Notes: a model not told the origin generated them from the letters alone. Shown: positions 15,926 through 24,760, counted from the stretch's first letter. The stretch is 31,249 nucleotides of DNA from Leptospiraceae bacterium (GCA_027485405.1 JAIXRB010000168.1:1-31249); one strand, 5' to 3'. Translations and numbers: made by a program.

Positions 15926-17132
15926 AAAATATTTAAAGCTTTTTAACTATATTAATGAGAGTCCAAAACTGATTTTATCTTTATTCTTATTCATTTGGAT
16001 TTCTGTTAGTCTTGCCTATTGGAAAAAATACGAGTGGAACCCCACTTCGATGGTCAATTTTGGTTTGGAGTTCGCATTGCAAAACCTAGAGGAAACTCCT
16101 GAATCGGCTATTTTGTTCAAAGGGGAAGAGGGCGATTTAGGCGCGGGCTACGATGGGCAGATATTTTACTACTATAGCAGAAGTTTGTCTAATTTTTCAT
16201 TTATCTGGCCTAAAGGTTTTGATGAATCGATTCGCGCCCCTAGGATCGGTTATCCGTTATTGGTTTCATTTTTTGGTCTATTTGGAAAAGGATTTTCCGT
16301 CTTTGGAATGTATTTTTTAAATTTTGTTTTGTTCTATTTGTCGTATTTGTGTTTGAGATCTCTTTTAGCCTCTGCCAACCGCATTTACTCTCTTATTTAT
16401 CTTTTTAACCCGTTTTCTCTCGCAAGCTATTATGTTTTGGTAAGTGACTCTATTATGGTTTCGCTTATTATAATAGCTTACTATCAGTTTTGTAAAGGCT
16501 ATCATTTCCGATTTTTAATTTTTGCAAGTCTAGCCATTTTAACAAAGGAGCCAGCCTTGTTTTTTCTCTTCCCCTTGGGTTTAAAATCGCTTTGGGAAAG
16601 GGATTTTAAAAGAATTTTGATTGTATCATCGACTCTGATCATTCCTGTCTTATGGCATGCTTATCTTTCTTATAAGTTCCCAAATTGGAGAGCTAATAGA
16701 CTAATGGATTTTATTTTGCCTTTTGAGGGAATCTTGCGATATCTGGATTCTCTCTTCACTATGGCTGAAACCAGTCACGGAGTCTCAGATTGGGCTCGGG
16801 CTCTATCCAGGTTTCCACTAGTATGTTTGTTCTTATTGGGAGTCTTTATCCCTTTTACAGGCAATATAAGAAAAGGATGGGAGTTTAGAATAGGATTTTC
16901 ATTTACAATGGTTGTTATTGCTACTGCTGGTTTTTATCACTACTGGTCTGTCTATGAAAACGTAGCTCGTATGTTTACATTGTCGATTCCATGTTTGATT
17001 TTACTAAAAAATGAAGACAAAACTGTGATAACAAGCTACTATTTCACGTTAACTTTGCTTCTTTTAGTTCTCTTTTTTGTAAAAGTATTTATCATTTCTA
17101 AGAATATGGCATTCCAAGTTGGTTACTTTTAA
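15912..17132 (+). CDS. Multi-pass membrane protein, GT-C-like glycosyltransferase candidate
   Basis: A 406-residue integral membrane protein with roughly ten hydrophobic spans, the first at about 20-37. After the first span comes a loop with GYDGQIFYYYSR at 79-90, like the DGQ-containing first periplasmic loop of GT-C type glycosyltransferases acting on polyprenyl-phosphate sugars. RAPRIGYPLL and ILTKEPALFF fit the same kind of protein. It probably moves a sugar from a lipid carrier to the surface glycan outside the inner membrane. An alternative ATG is at 15918. It overlaps the SGNH gene by 14 bases and ends the operon, with its stop overlapping the convergent gene by 4 bases. Confidence 0.65.
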   Translation: MKMNKKYLKLFNYINESPKLILSLFLFIWISVSLAYWKKYEWNPTSMVNFGLEFALQNLEETPESAILFKGEEGDLGAGYDGQIFYYYSRSLSNFSFIWPKGFDESIRAPRIGYPLLVSFFGLFGKGFSVFGMYFLNFVLFYLSYLCLRSLLASANRIYSLIYLFNPFSLASYYVLVSDSIMVSLIIIAYYQFCKGYHFRFLIFASLAILTKEPALFFLFPLGLKSLWERDFKRILIVSSTLIIPVLWHAYLSYKFPNWRANRLMDFILPFEGILRYLDSLFTMAETSHGVSDWARALSRFPLVCLFLLGVFIPFTGNIRKGWEFRIGFSFTMVVIATAGFYHYWSVYENVARMFTLSIPCLILLKNEDKTVITSYYFTLTLLLLVLFFVKVFIISKNMAFQVGYF

Positions 17133-18583
17133 TTCGAAACTCCGAATTTTGCTTTCACTTCATCATCTAACGGAGTAATCTCCGTTGATGAGAAAACAGC
17201 TTGGTTGCCATCCTCAAAATCAAATACTAAAAAGTCTTCGGTTTGCCTACTTTCCGTAACCAATTTTTGAAGATCTTTCAAGGAATTGACTTCTTTTCCA
17301 TTTATCTTAGATAAGATGAGCTGGCTAAAGTTATGATAGCTACGATTGCCTGGAATCGGCAAAACTTGGGAGAGAACAACGAATCTTTTTTGTCCCGGCT
17401 CACTCGCATAGCGAGAAAAATCATTTAGGAACAAAAGCTTTTTATCTACACGAGATCTCCACTGATTGCCAAATTCGGAGAGCATTTGCTCTGAAAGTTC
17501 TAGGAAAACAAGCCCACTAACCAAAGAAAAGTTTGGTTTTGCATTTCGAGTATTTCCATGGGGAATTCGAATAGCTTCTTCGGGCAGAGGCTGTAGCAAA
17601 ACAGAAAATTGCATTAGTCTTTTGGATCTAATTAGTTTGATAGGGATCTGCTTACCAATTGTATATCCAAACTCTTGTCCAGAATGGAATAGATACGATA
17701 AAGAAACTTTTCCAAACTTTGGATGTTGAAAATTCCCCTTTGGATCAATTTTAAAATTTCCAACTTCAAGAATGACATCTTGCCGTTGTAAAGACCCAAA
17801 TGCCGTACTATTAGGAGTAACTTCTGCCACTAAGACTCCTTGGTCTTCCTTTTTGATAAAGTAGTAGTCTCGGCTAACTTTATCGGTAAGGGGTCTAAAT
17901 CTAAAACCTTTGAAAGGGAAGCATTGGTTTTTTCCATCCCACTCTAGGAATTTCGCTATTTGAAAATTGGGGATGAGTCGTCCTGTGCCATTCGTCTCTT
18001 TGAATTGTATTATAATGCCTTGCGGTAGTTTTGACGCAACTTCTAAGACCAATTCACCATTTCCATCAATCTTATCTTCGGATTGAAACTCAGCTATGGG
18101 GAGCTCCCGGTAACCATTGGAATAATGTTCCATTTCGAGACTTGCAATTCGAATTTTTTTCTCGGATAATGTACTGTTTTCCGAAAACTCTTGCACCAAA
18201 CCAGCCTGAGGCAGAAAGAACTCTGTACCAAATTTTATGGGATTGATATCTTTTCCAAATTCGGGTTCTGTGACTTGTATAACGGAAAGTCCTAAATCAT
18301 GATCCGTTTTTTGGACAACAGCTTTGAATTGTTTTAGGTTGCCATTCTTTTTGATTTCTATGTTGGTCGCAAAATAAAGGCTCTGCGAAGGGCAAAGGAT
18401 TTGACCGTTGCCAATGTAAACTCCTAGAGACACTCTTGTTTCTGGATTCTTATTTCTCCATGGTTGGAGAAAGTTGGGATACTGAACAGTTGACCGAACC
18501 AAGACAACAGAGTTCGATTCTGCCGTGATTGAAAAAGTTAGAAAAAAACAGGATAGAATGAAAATGTTTAGATTTTTAGTCAT
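17129..18583 (-). CDS. Degenerate Deg/HtrA-like protein (pseudoprotease) with PDZ domains
   Basis: A 484-residue exported protein; residues 1-22 are a signal peptide. Aligned by eye to its upstream neighbour, the trypsin-like part lacks the catalytic His (ILCPSQ against ILTNAH, so Gln67) and Ser (GNGE against GNSG, so Gly176), while Asp96 in HDLGLSV is kept. A PDZ-like domain (VLVAEVTPNSTA to the RQDVILEV segment) is at about 248-330. The C-terminal part (SGLVFLEL, VLSQVL, KINGKEVNSL) matches the second PDZ region of plant DEG proteins. It probably binds peptides or regulates the active paralogue rather than cutting. It overlaps the protease gene by 8 bases, so the two are co-translated. The stop overlaps the convergent glycan gene. 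Confidence 0.8.
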   Translation of the reverse strand: MTKNLNIFILSCFFLTFSITAESNSVVLVRSTVQYPNFLQPWRNKNPETRVSLGVYIGNGQILCPSQSLYFATNIEIKKNGNLKQFKAVVQKTDHDLGLSVIQVTEPEFGKDINPIKFGTEFFLPQAGLVQEFSENSTLSEKKIRIASLEMEHYSNGYRELPIAEFQSEDKIDGNGELVLEVASKLPQGIIIQFKETNGTGRLIPNFQIAKFLEWDGKNQCFPFKGFRFRPLTDKVSRDYYFIKKEDQGVLVAEVTPNSTAFGSLQRQDVILEVGNFKIDPKGNFQHPKFGKVSLSYLFHSGQEFGYTIGKQIPIKLIRSKRLMQFSVLLQPLPEEAIRIPHGNTRNAKPNFSLVSGLVFLELSEQMLSEFGNQWRSRVDKKLLFLNDFSRYASEPGQKRFVVLSQVLPIPGNRSYHNFSQLILSKINGKEVNSLKDLQKLVTESRQTEDFLVFDFEDGNQAVFSSTEITPLDDEVKAKFGVSN

Positions 18584-20132
18584 TTGGATTTACGATAGAA
18601 TACGATTGAGCAATCTCTTTATTTGCAGATAACAAATCTTCTTGCGACAAGATAAGTGGAATTTGAATTTCATGAAAGTGGATTGTGAGGAATTTGTTTT
18701 TATTTTCTTTAATAGCTGTTACAAAAGCTTGAAAATTACTTACTGGCTTCCCATTGACTTTCGAAACAATCGAATTTAAAAAATAGTCCATGGAGGCATT
18801 GGAAGGGTGAGAGAGTTTTCGATACAACACAACTGGTTCAGATCCCAAATCTTTTGAGTCCAGGTAAGACTGAAATCGGTAGAGTAGTTGACTGCCTCCC
18901 TGCGTTTGCCCCGCTCGACCCCAAGCTTCAATCAAATCTCGGTTCAATGGTTGAAAAACCAAACCGGAACAGAGAAAATAAGGGTAGGGGGAATTGTAAC
19001 GGGGACGAAGAGCATCCATTGCGAGAAGACGCTTGGCAGGAAAACTGACCCTTTCAGGTTTTCCATCACGGATCAATTCAAACAAGATTTCTTGGTTCGC
19101 AAATTTGTTGTCGATAAGCTCCACAAAATCGACTCTGTTATCCGAATCAAAAGAAATGGTTCCATTTCTGCCAATGGGAAATCCATCGACCGAGACTAAT
19201 AGATCCCCAGGTTTTAAAAACCCTTCCGCAGATCCTCCCTGTAGTACAGAACGTACAAAAACTCCTTCTGCCGAAGTAGGGACTTGTCGAAATCTGCGTT
19301 CCGAATCCGAGAACGAATTGTGAGTTCGAATTCCAAGTTCGACATAGCCATCGTAAATTCTGTCTTTGATATCTGAAAGAAAATGATTGATAACATTGGT
19401 GGGAATCACATAACCGATATTTTCGCCTTTAGTTGCGCCTTGGAAGGCAACTCCTACAACCTTGCCTTCTTGGATAGCTGGTCCACCCGAGTTTCCAGGA
19501 TTGATGGCGGCATCTACCTGGATAACCAAATGGCTGTCTGCCTGGGAATGAGCATAAACCGATTGTTCAATTCGAGAAACAACTCCTCGACTAATGGAGA
19601 TTTTTGTTCCGCCAATGGGATATCCAATAATCTGGACTGGGCTTCCCAGTTCCGGGATCTCACCGAAATCCAAAGATTGTGAGTTATCATAAAACTCTTT
19701 TTTCTTTGCCTTTAGAATTGCCAAATCGCAATCATGAGCAACAAACTCGGTTTCTAATTCATACCATTCCGTTTGGTTACTTCTTTGACCTTCAATGAAT
19801 TTAGCTTGGGAAACCACATGAGCATTGGTTAGGATTCTATCTTTGTCGATCAGAAACCCTGTGCCTGTTGATCCAGACAATCCCCCTGATTGCCATGGAG
19901 AAAAAGCATCAGATCCTTGAGAAAAAACTCGGATCTGAATGATTGAGTTACGAAAACCATCCAGTTCTTTTTTCTCAATCTGCTTGTTACTCTCGGCGCT
20001 TAATTTATCTGAAGTTAAAAAAATAAGAATGACAGTGAGGAAGAGATGTGTTAGCGTTTTGGTAATGGAAGGAATCTTTCGTATATGGGAAATTAGCTTT
20101 ATATCTCTAATCACTCTTCTTTCTTTGGTCAC
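18576..20132 (-). CDS. Deg/HtrA-family serine protease, plant-DEG-like architecture
   Basis: A 518-residue envelope protease. A signal peptide or anchor lies at about 27-46 (ending KLSA). The trypsin-like domain has the full triad: His105 in LTNAHVV, Asp136 in HDCDLAIL and Ser215 in NPGNSGGP. A PDZ domain follows at about 265-350 (GVFVRSV, LKPGDLLVSVDG), then a C-terminal region with CSGLVFQPL and VNGKPVSNF like the second PDZ of plant DEG2/DEG9 proteins. It should degrade or process misfolded envelope proteins. I chose GTG at 20132 since AGGAG lies 9 bases upstream (20142-20146); no ATG, GTG or TTG lies nearer the signal peptide except GTG at 20114. Its 5' end overlaps the divergent membrane ATPase gene by 68 bases. 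Confidence 0.9.
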   Translation of the reverse strand: MTKERRVIRDIKLISHIRKIPSITKTLTHLFLTVILIFLTSDKLSAESNKQIEKKELDGFRNSIIQIRVFSQGSDAFSPWQSGGLSGSTGTGFLIDKDRILTNAHVVSQAKFIEGQRSNQTEWYELETEFVAHDCDLAILKAKKKEFYDNSQSLDFGEIPELGSPVQIIGYPIGGTKISISRGVVSRIEQSVYAHSQADSHLVIQVDAAINPGNSGGPAIQEGKVVGVAFQGATKGENIGYVIPTNVINHFLSDIKDRIYDGYVELGIRTHNSFSDSERRFRQVPTSAEGVFVRSVLQGGSAEGFLKPGDLLVSVDGFPIGRNGTISFDSDNRVDFVELIDNKFANQEILFELIRDGKPERVSFPAKRLLAMDALRPRYNSPYPYFLCSGLVFQPLNRDLIEAWGRAGQTQGGSQLLYRFQSYLDSKDLGSEPVVLYRKLSHPSNASMDYFLNSIVSKVNGKPVSNFQAFVTAIKENKNKFLTIHFHEIQIPLILSQEDLLSANKEIAQSYSIVNPND

Positions 20133-21204
20133 TGGTTTTGTCTCCTACCAAAAGAACCCTCGAACGGGCATGAAAACCAGTTTTTTGGCTCTTTCTTCGC
20201 TATTTTTTATAGGGAACCTTTGGCTCCTCTTAGACTCTACCATTTTTCCTGGTTTGCTAAATCCAATCGAAATCATTGGTGATGCGTTTTCTTTGGTTTT
20301 AAGCTCATCTATCATTGTTTTTGGGCTACTTTTTCCTTCCTTTTTTCGCAATCTGACCTTCCTGACAGTGGCTACTGCTACTTTACTCGGATTGCTGTTT
20401 ATGACCACTGTTCTGCAACTTTCCATCATGCCGCACGCAGATTCCATTGGACAAGATCGCTTTCGTTGGATTGCCACTGCGCTTGAATTTTTGGCACTTG
20501 GCTTTTTTTGTTTTATCGTAACTTACAAATTGGAATACAGCTTTCCTTCTTTGGATTCATTTATTAAATCCTGTTATATTGCCTTTTCTATTTCCTTTCT
20601 TATCGTTGCTTTAACTTTGTATTTTTTTGGACGAGTTTCAGTGTTTTCAGAAAACCACTTGGGGGTTTTGTACTTCTATGATTGGGCGTTTTTACTTTGT
20701 TTTATTGCTTTTTTGATTCATTTTACTTTTTCAGAATACTATTTAGATTACCCTTTTTTGTTTTTAATCCAAAACCCGAAAAAGGTTTTTGAAGACCGTT
20801 GCATTGCTACTCTGGAAGGCACAAAGGGATTAAAGGCTCGCCTTTGGGAACTCTACGAAACAAAGAATTGGAAAGAATTCATGGATTCCTTTTGGTTCCA
20901 GATCTTAGTCGATGAGACTCTAGACAATGCCTTGGAACATGGTGGGAAACGCGGTTCCGACACTATCACGGTACACCTGTATGAGTCACAAAAATTCATT
21001 GAGGTTTACGTTACAGACAAGGGCAAGGGTTTCAATCCGAAGCTGGTGCCAAACCCTCTGAATGCAGATCGAAAAATGGTTCCCTCTGGTAGAGGGATCC
21101 ACATTCTAAAAAAATTGTTTTCCGTTCGGTGGAATTTTCTAGGAAACGAAGTTTGTATCAGAATCGACAAGAGTAAAATTGTTGAAATGCACTCAATCCC
21201 TTAG
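20065..21204 (+). CDS. Seven-helix membrane protein with RsbW-like ATPase domain
   Basis: A 379-residue protein from ATG at 20065. About seven hydrophobic spans occupy residues 8-220, followed by a cytoplasmic linker and a GHKL ATPase domain: N-box DETLDNALEHGG at 283-294, G1 box DKGKGFNP at 318-325 and G2 box GRGIHIL at 342-348. There is no convincing His phosphoacceptor helix between the membrane part and the N-box, so it looks more like an RsbW-type serine kinase or anti-sigma switch than an ordinary histidine kinase. It could sense an envelope signal. The start is uncertain: the open frame reaches 19939 and ATG 20029 or TTG 20059 are alternatives; no start has a good ribosome site. Its stop abuts the stop of apt. 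Confidence 0.75.
   Translation: MEGIFRIWEISFISLITLLSLVTGFVSYQKNPRTGMKTSFLALSSLFFIGNLWLLLDSTIFPGLLNPIEIIGDAFSLVLSSSIIVFGLLFPSFFRNLTFLTVATATLLGLLFMTTVLQLSIMPHADSIGQDRFRWIATALEFLALGFFCFIVTYKLEYSFPSLDSFIKSCYIAFSISFLIVALTLYFFGRVSVFSENHLGVLYFYDWAFLLCFIAFLIHFTFSEYYLDYPFLFLIQNPKKVFEDRCIATLEGTKGLKARLWELYETKNWKEFMDSFWFQILVDETLDNALEHGGKRGSDTITVHLYESQKFIEVYVTDKGKGFNPKLVPNPLNADRKMVPSGRGIHILKKLFSVRWNFLGNEVCIRIDKSKIVEMHSIP
20142..20146 (-). promoter_or_regulatory. Ribosome binding site for the Deg protease
   Basis: AGGAG read on the minus strand, 9 bases before GTG at 20132. It lies inside the coding region of the divergent plus-strand gene and supports the long start and hence the overlap. Confidence 0.6.
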
Positions 21205-21738
21205 TTAATGGCCTTCAAATTGACAAATTGAAAAGACGCCAACACCATACTTATCTAAAATTTTCTTTGTTCCGCCTAAGTCTGGCAAATCTATGATTGT
21301 CGCACACTCATGGATCTCTCCCTGCAATTGACGAATCAGTTGAATTGAAGCTTCCAATGTTCCTCCCGTTGCAATCAAATCATCCATAATCAAAACCTTT
21401 TCACCAGGAGATATAGAGTCTTTATGAATCTCTACCTGATCGGTTCCATATTCCAGTTGGTAGGTCGCTGAAATAGTCTCGCCAGGGAGTTTTCCTTTTT
21501 TACGGATAGGGACAAATCCAATTCCCAATTGGAAAGCAAGTGCCGCCCCAGTTATAAATCCCCGTGCTTCAATAGCCGCGATCTTGTTGATACCAGCGTT
21601 TTGGTATCGGGCAACAAATGTGCCAATAGTTAATTGGAATCCCTCTGGATCAATCAAGAGAGATGTTATATCCCGAAACATAATCCCGGGCTTTGGATAG
21701 TCCGGGATGGTTCTGATTTTTGACTTAACGATTGACAT
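21205..21738 (-). CDS. apt: Adenine phosphoribosyltransferase
   Basis: This 177-residue cytoplasmic enzyme joins adenine and PRPP to give AMP in purine salvage. The PRPP-binding signature VLIMDDLIATGGTL is at 115-128; AIEARGFITG at 55-64, PIRKKGKLPG at 77-86 and the start (IRTIPDYPKPGIMFRDIT) are standard for Apt, and the length is normal. The ATG lies 3 bases after the htpX stop without its own ribosome site, so it is probably translated by coupling. It is the last gene of the minus-strand run that includes an NCS2-like nucleobase permease, which fits uptake and salvage of bases. Confidence 0.97.
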   Translation of the reverse strand: MSIVKSKIRTIPDYPKPGIMFRDITSLLIDPEGFQLTIGTFVARYQNAGINKIAAIEARGFITGAALAFQLGIGFVPIRKKGKLPGETISATYQLEYGTDQVEIHKDSISPGEKVLIMDDLIATGGTLEASIQLIRQLQGEIHECATIIDLPDLGGTKKILDKYGVGVFSICQFEGH

Positions 21739-21741
21739 GGA

Positions 21742-22632
21742 TTAAATTCGAGAAGTTCGAAGAGCTGAGATTCGCTCTTCTAAAGCCGGGTGCGTCGCAA
21801 ACAATGAAATAAAACTTCCTTTCTTGGAGGAAATTTTAAAAGAAGCTAAAGCCTGTCCTCTTTCGTCTTCTGGAGCATCAACGAGTCTACGTAATTTTTC
21901 TAAAGCCGCAATCATTGAGTCTCTGCCTGCAAGTTTTGCGCTTCCAGCATCAGCTCGGAATTCTCTGATCCTTGAGAAGTAAGATACTGCAATGGAACCT
22001 AGAATTGAGAAAACAATGTCAAGAGCGATAGTCACCACAAAACGAACTAAATGTGCTTTCTCTTCGTCCACGGAGTTTGCAACTATCATAGCAATGATTC
22101 GAGAAATAAACATGGCAAATGCGTTTACAATACCTTGGATCAATGTCATAGTCACCATGTCACCGTTAGCAATATGGGAAAGCTCGTGAGCTAAAACCCC
22201 ATCCAGCTCTTGCTCATCCATTTTGTCTAAGAGACCAGTTGAAACTGCAACCAGACTGTTGGATTTGGAAGGTCCTGTCGCGAAGGCGTTCACTTCAGGT
22301 GAATCGTAAATGCCCACTTCAGGCATTGTGAGGTGAGCTTTTTTTGCAAAGAATTCAACTCTGCGATACACTGCTCTTTCTCTTTCTGGAGAATTGGCTC
22401 CGATCAATCGGACTCCCATTGTCCATTTTGCCATGACTTTGGAGAGGAGAAGAGAGATAAAAGATCCAGCCATACCCCAGCCGAGGCAGAAGATTAAAAG
22501 TGGTCCTAAGTCCAGACCGAATGCTTGGATTCCAAATCCAAATTGTCCAAGGATTGTTGTTGCGATAGAGATGGTTACCATCACAAGAATGTTCGTTAAC
22601 ATAAAAAAACCGATTCGCTTGATCCAAACCAT
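21742..22632 (-). CDS. htpX: Membrane zinc metalloprotease HtpX
   Basis: A 296-residue inner-membrane M48 peptidase that removes damaged membrane proteins. Hydrophobic spans are at about 8-28, 42-64, 158-186 and 197-217. The zinc motif HELSH is at 149-153 and the third ligand is the Glu in REFRADAG (about 224), followed by AKLAGR. Length and layout are normal for HtpX. An AAGGAG lies 13 bases upstream of the ATG in the 50-base gap after the permease gene. The apt gene follows after 3 bases. Confidence 0.97.
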   Translation of the reverse strand: MVWIKRIGFFMLTNILVMVTISIATTILGQFGFGIQAFGLDLGPLLIFCLGWGMAGSFISLLLSKVMAKWTMGVRLIGANSPERERAVYRRVEFFAKKAHLTMPEVGIYDSPEVNAFATGPSKSNSLVAVSTGLLDKMDEQELDGVLAHELSHIANGDMVTMTLIQGIVNAFAMFISRIIAMIVANSVDEEKAHLVRFVVTIALDIVFSILGSIAVSYFSRIREFRADAGSAKLAGRDSMIAALEKLRRLVDAPEDERGQALASFKISSKKGSFISLFATHPALEERISALRTSRI

Positions 22633-22682
22633 TGTTTAAAGTTTACTCCTTACTATTTGAAAATTAAAAACTCAATCATCTC

Positions 22683-24290
22683 TTAGACTGAATCGGGCAA
22701 ATCTTTTCGCAATCCAAAATGAAGACTGAAAAATAAAACGCTGAGCAGTCCATAAGCAAGCCAGAACTCATTCTGAGCGGGAATCTGAAACTGATTGAGA
22801 ATGACGTTCCCCGATAGTGTATACGCATGGATGAGCCCTATGACCGAGAGGAGGCTTCCGATTGCACTCCAGATTCCGGCTTTCCAAAAATCCCTTTCGA
22901 TGATAAAGACTACAATAGACGCCCAAACCATGCTAGTGATCAAGAATCCTTGCGAAAGGGACAAAATCCCGGATAGGGCATAGGGTAAAAAATTCTGATT
23001 GGGAGGGATATCCGAAAGGAAAAAGTGCAAGGACAAGGTTCCACCATTTTGCAAAAGAGCACCTTGCAATTTAGAATCCACAAACTGAAAACTGCTTTGA
23101 ACAAGTAAGACCCCCCAGCCAGCAAAGGCGGGCAACAATCCCATAACAACCGCAGGGGAGTGGGATTTGGGAGTGGTTTGAAAACTTTGACTTGCGATGA
23201 CAATTCCTATCCAAAGGACAATCGCCATTCCAGCTTCTATTGGGACTAAAATCTGTAAGACGCTAACCAATCCAAACAATGCTAACAAGGCTATGAAAAC
23301 ACCATTTAGAATGGAATAACCATAGCGTGCACCTAAGGCTTTCCAGCCTGGATGACCAATGTAAATAGTGGTTGGGAAGGGAGATCCAAACAAGGTTCCT
23401 AGGAGGGTGCCTGCTCCATTGATCAAAAGTGAATTTCGAGTATCAAAGCTATCGCCGGAGGCTTCCGCCGATTCGATGTTTTGAAGCGATCCAATTACAT
23501 TGAATATGCCCATAGGTAAAATCACTGCAAAATAAGAGCTGATATGTGAAATAGTTAAAACTTCAAGCAATTCGGTTAGCATTGGTTTTGGGAGATAAAA
23601 ACCTATCGAATCTAGATTGAGATTTTCAATAGCTATAAAACTAGGTCCACCCCAATGGGGAGAAAGAAATGCCAAAAGCATCCCTAAAAACACGGAAAGA
23701 AGTCCACCTGGAATCCCAAAAGGGAATCTGATCTTTCCAAAGTATTGCAAAAGAATAAGGGCTAGGGGCAAAAAAGTAATCAATGGGAATTGGAAGGTTC
23801 GAACCAGAAAATCCATTGAAATAAAGGTGATTGCAATGCCCGATAGGGCGGATAGTAAAGCGGCACGAGGTGTGGATTTTCGAATGAAATTGGCAATGAA
23901 AGATCCAAAGACTTCGATTAGCCCGGAAACAAAGGACGCAAGGAGACCTGCTTTCCAAGCCATTGTGTAGTCTCTCGTGGCTTGGTAAGCTGGGAACATA
24001 ACAAAGAATATAAAAGCAAACAAAGAAACTGTGTTGATTCCATATGGCAGAGCAGTTACATCAGTTCGGTTAGTGGCTTTGCTCAATTTGTACGCTTGAA
24101 TAGAGTATAAAACATTGCCAAAAATGATGGAAAGAGCTGTGGCAGGTAGAACGACACTGGTGATAAAACCAATAGGGAAACCACACAAAGCCATGCAAAG
24201 CCCTGATAAAACAAGAATCTGAATTAAGTTGTCGATCATCAGCCCAAAGAAGCCGTCTACATCACCTTTGGTGAAAATCTGGAATTTCAT
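22683..24290 (-). CDS. NCS2-like nucleobase permease
   Basis: A 535-residue integral membrane protein with about 12-13 hydrophobic spans and almost no soluble domains. GDVDGFFGLMIDNLIQ at 9-24 and the TALPYGINT segment (about 79-87) resemble the xanthine/uracil (NCS2, COG2252-like) permeases. It probably imports a purine base across the inner membrane, in keeping with apt two genes downstream; the substrate is not proved by the sequence. It overlaps the SspB-like gene by 4 bases. A 50-base gap before htpX may hold a separate start signal. Confidence 0.7.
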   Translation of the reverse strand: MKFQIFTKGDVDGFFGLMIDNLIQILVLSGLCMALCGFPIGFITSVVLPATALSIIFGNVLYSIQAYKLSKATNRTDVTALPYGINTVSLFAFIFFVMFPAYQATRDYTMAWKAGLLASFVSGLIEVFGSFIANFIRKSTPRAALLSALSGIAITFISMDFLVRTFQFPLITFLPLALILLQYFGKIRFPFGIPGGLLSVFLGMLLAFLSPHWGGPSFIAIENLNLDSIGFYLPKPMLTELLEVLTISHISSYFAVILPMGIFNVIGSLQNIESAEASGDSFDTRNSLLINGAGTLLGTLFGSPFPTTIYIGHPGWKALGARYGYSILNGVFIALLALFGLVSVLQILVPIEAGMAIVLWIGIVIASQSFQTTPKSHSPAVVMGLLPAFAGWGVLLVQSSFQFVDSKLQGALLQNGGTLSLHFFLSDIPPNQNFLPYALSGILSLSQGFLITSMVWASIVVFIIERDFWKAGIWSAIGSLLSVIGLIHAYTLSGNVILNQFQIPAQNEFWLAYGLLSVLFFSLHFGLRKDLPDSV

Positions 24291-24760
24291 TTGGCAGGTT
24301 TCCCGCCGAAATCGATTCGAATTACATTGTCGCCACTGCCAGAGCTGGCTTCCGTGGTAGTTTTTTTCTTACTATCTGTCGCAAAATCCGATTTGTCTTT
24401 TGGAGCCTCATCGGTCTGTAAAAATCTAATTTGCGTGACAGAGTTTTGGAACTTATCAAAAATTCGGGATACGGCATCCCAAGGAACGATAGTAGACTCC
24501 CATTTGCTTCCAAATTGAAGTTCTGCATATAAGTAGTTTTCTTTGCTATCTATATCGCGAACAGCCTTGTCGCCAAACACCAAAACGATGCCATGTTCTT
24601 TTTCAGCGTTTACCAATCCACGCTTTCCAATTTCTAGTTGAGGGTGAGGCATGACATGGAGATAAAAGACTCCAAACTTTTCCCAGTACAGATCAAACAT
24701 AGATCTTTTAAAGGCACGGAGGGTAATGATTTCTTCTAGTGTTAGGTTCCCTTCAGTCAT
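24287..24760 (-). CDS. SspB-like protein (possible ClpXP adaptor)
   Basis: A 157-residue cytoplasmic protein. The order and spacing of residues resemble E. coli SspB: an N-terminal helix (LRAFKRSMFDLYWEKFG), a strand with HVMPHP, IVLVFGDKAV at 58-67, LQFGSKWESTIVPWDAVSRIF at 81-101 against SspB FGG...VPxxAVxxIY. A low-complexity Lys/Thr/Ser linker (about 120-140) and a short conserved-looking tail (VIRIDFGGKP) follow, where SspB has a ClpX-binding tail. If correct, it delivers ssrA-tagged or other substrates to ClpXP. The homology call is by eye and remote. It overlaps both neighbours by 4 bases. Confidence 0.6.
   Translation of the reverse strand: MTEGNLTLEEIITLRAFKRSMFDLYWEKFGVFYLHVMPHPQLEIGKRGLVNAEKEHGIVLVFGDKAVRDIDSKENYLYAELQFGSKWESTIVPWDAVSRIFDKFQNSVTQIRFLQTDEAPKDKSDFATDSKKKTTTEASSGSGDNVIRIDFGGKPAK

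Noticed and set aside
23617..23970. 117-codon plus-strand open frame inside the permease gene
   Set aside because: Shadow of the permease frame; Lys/Arg/Pro-rich, with no motif.
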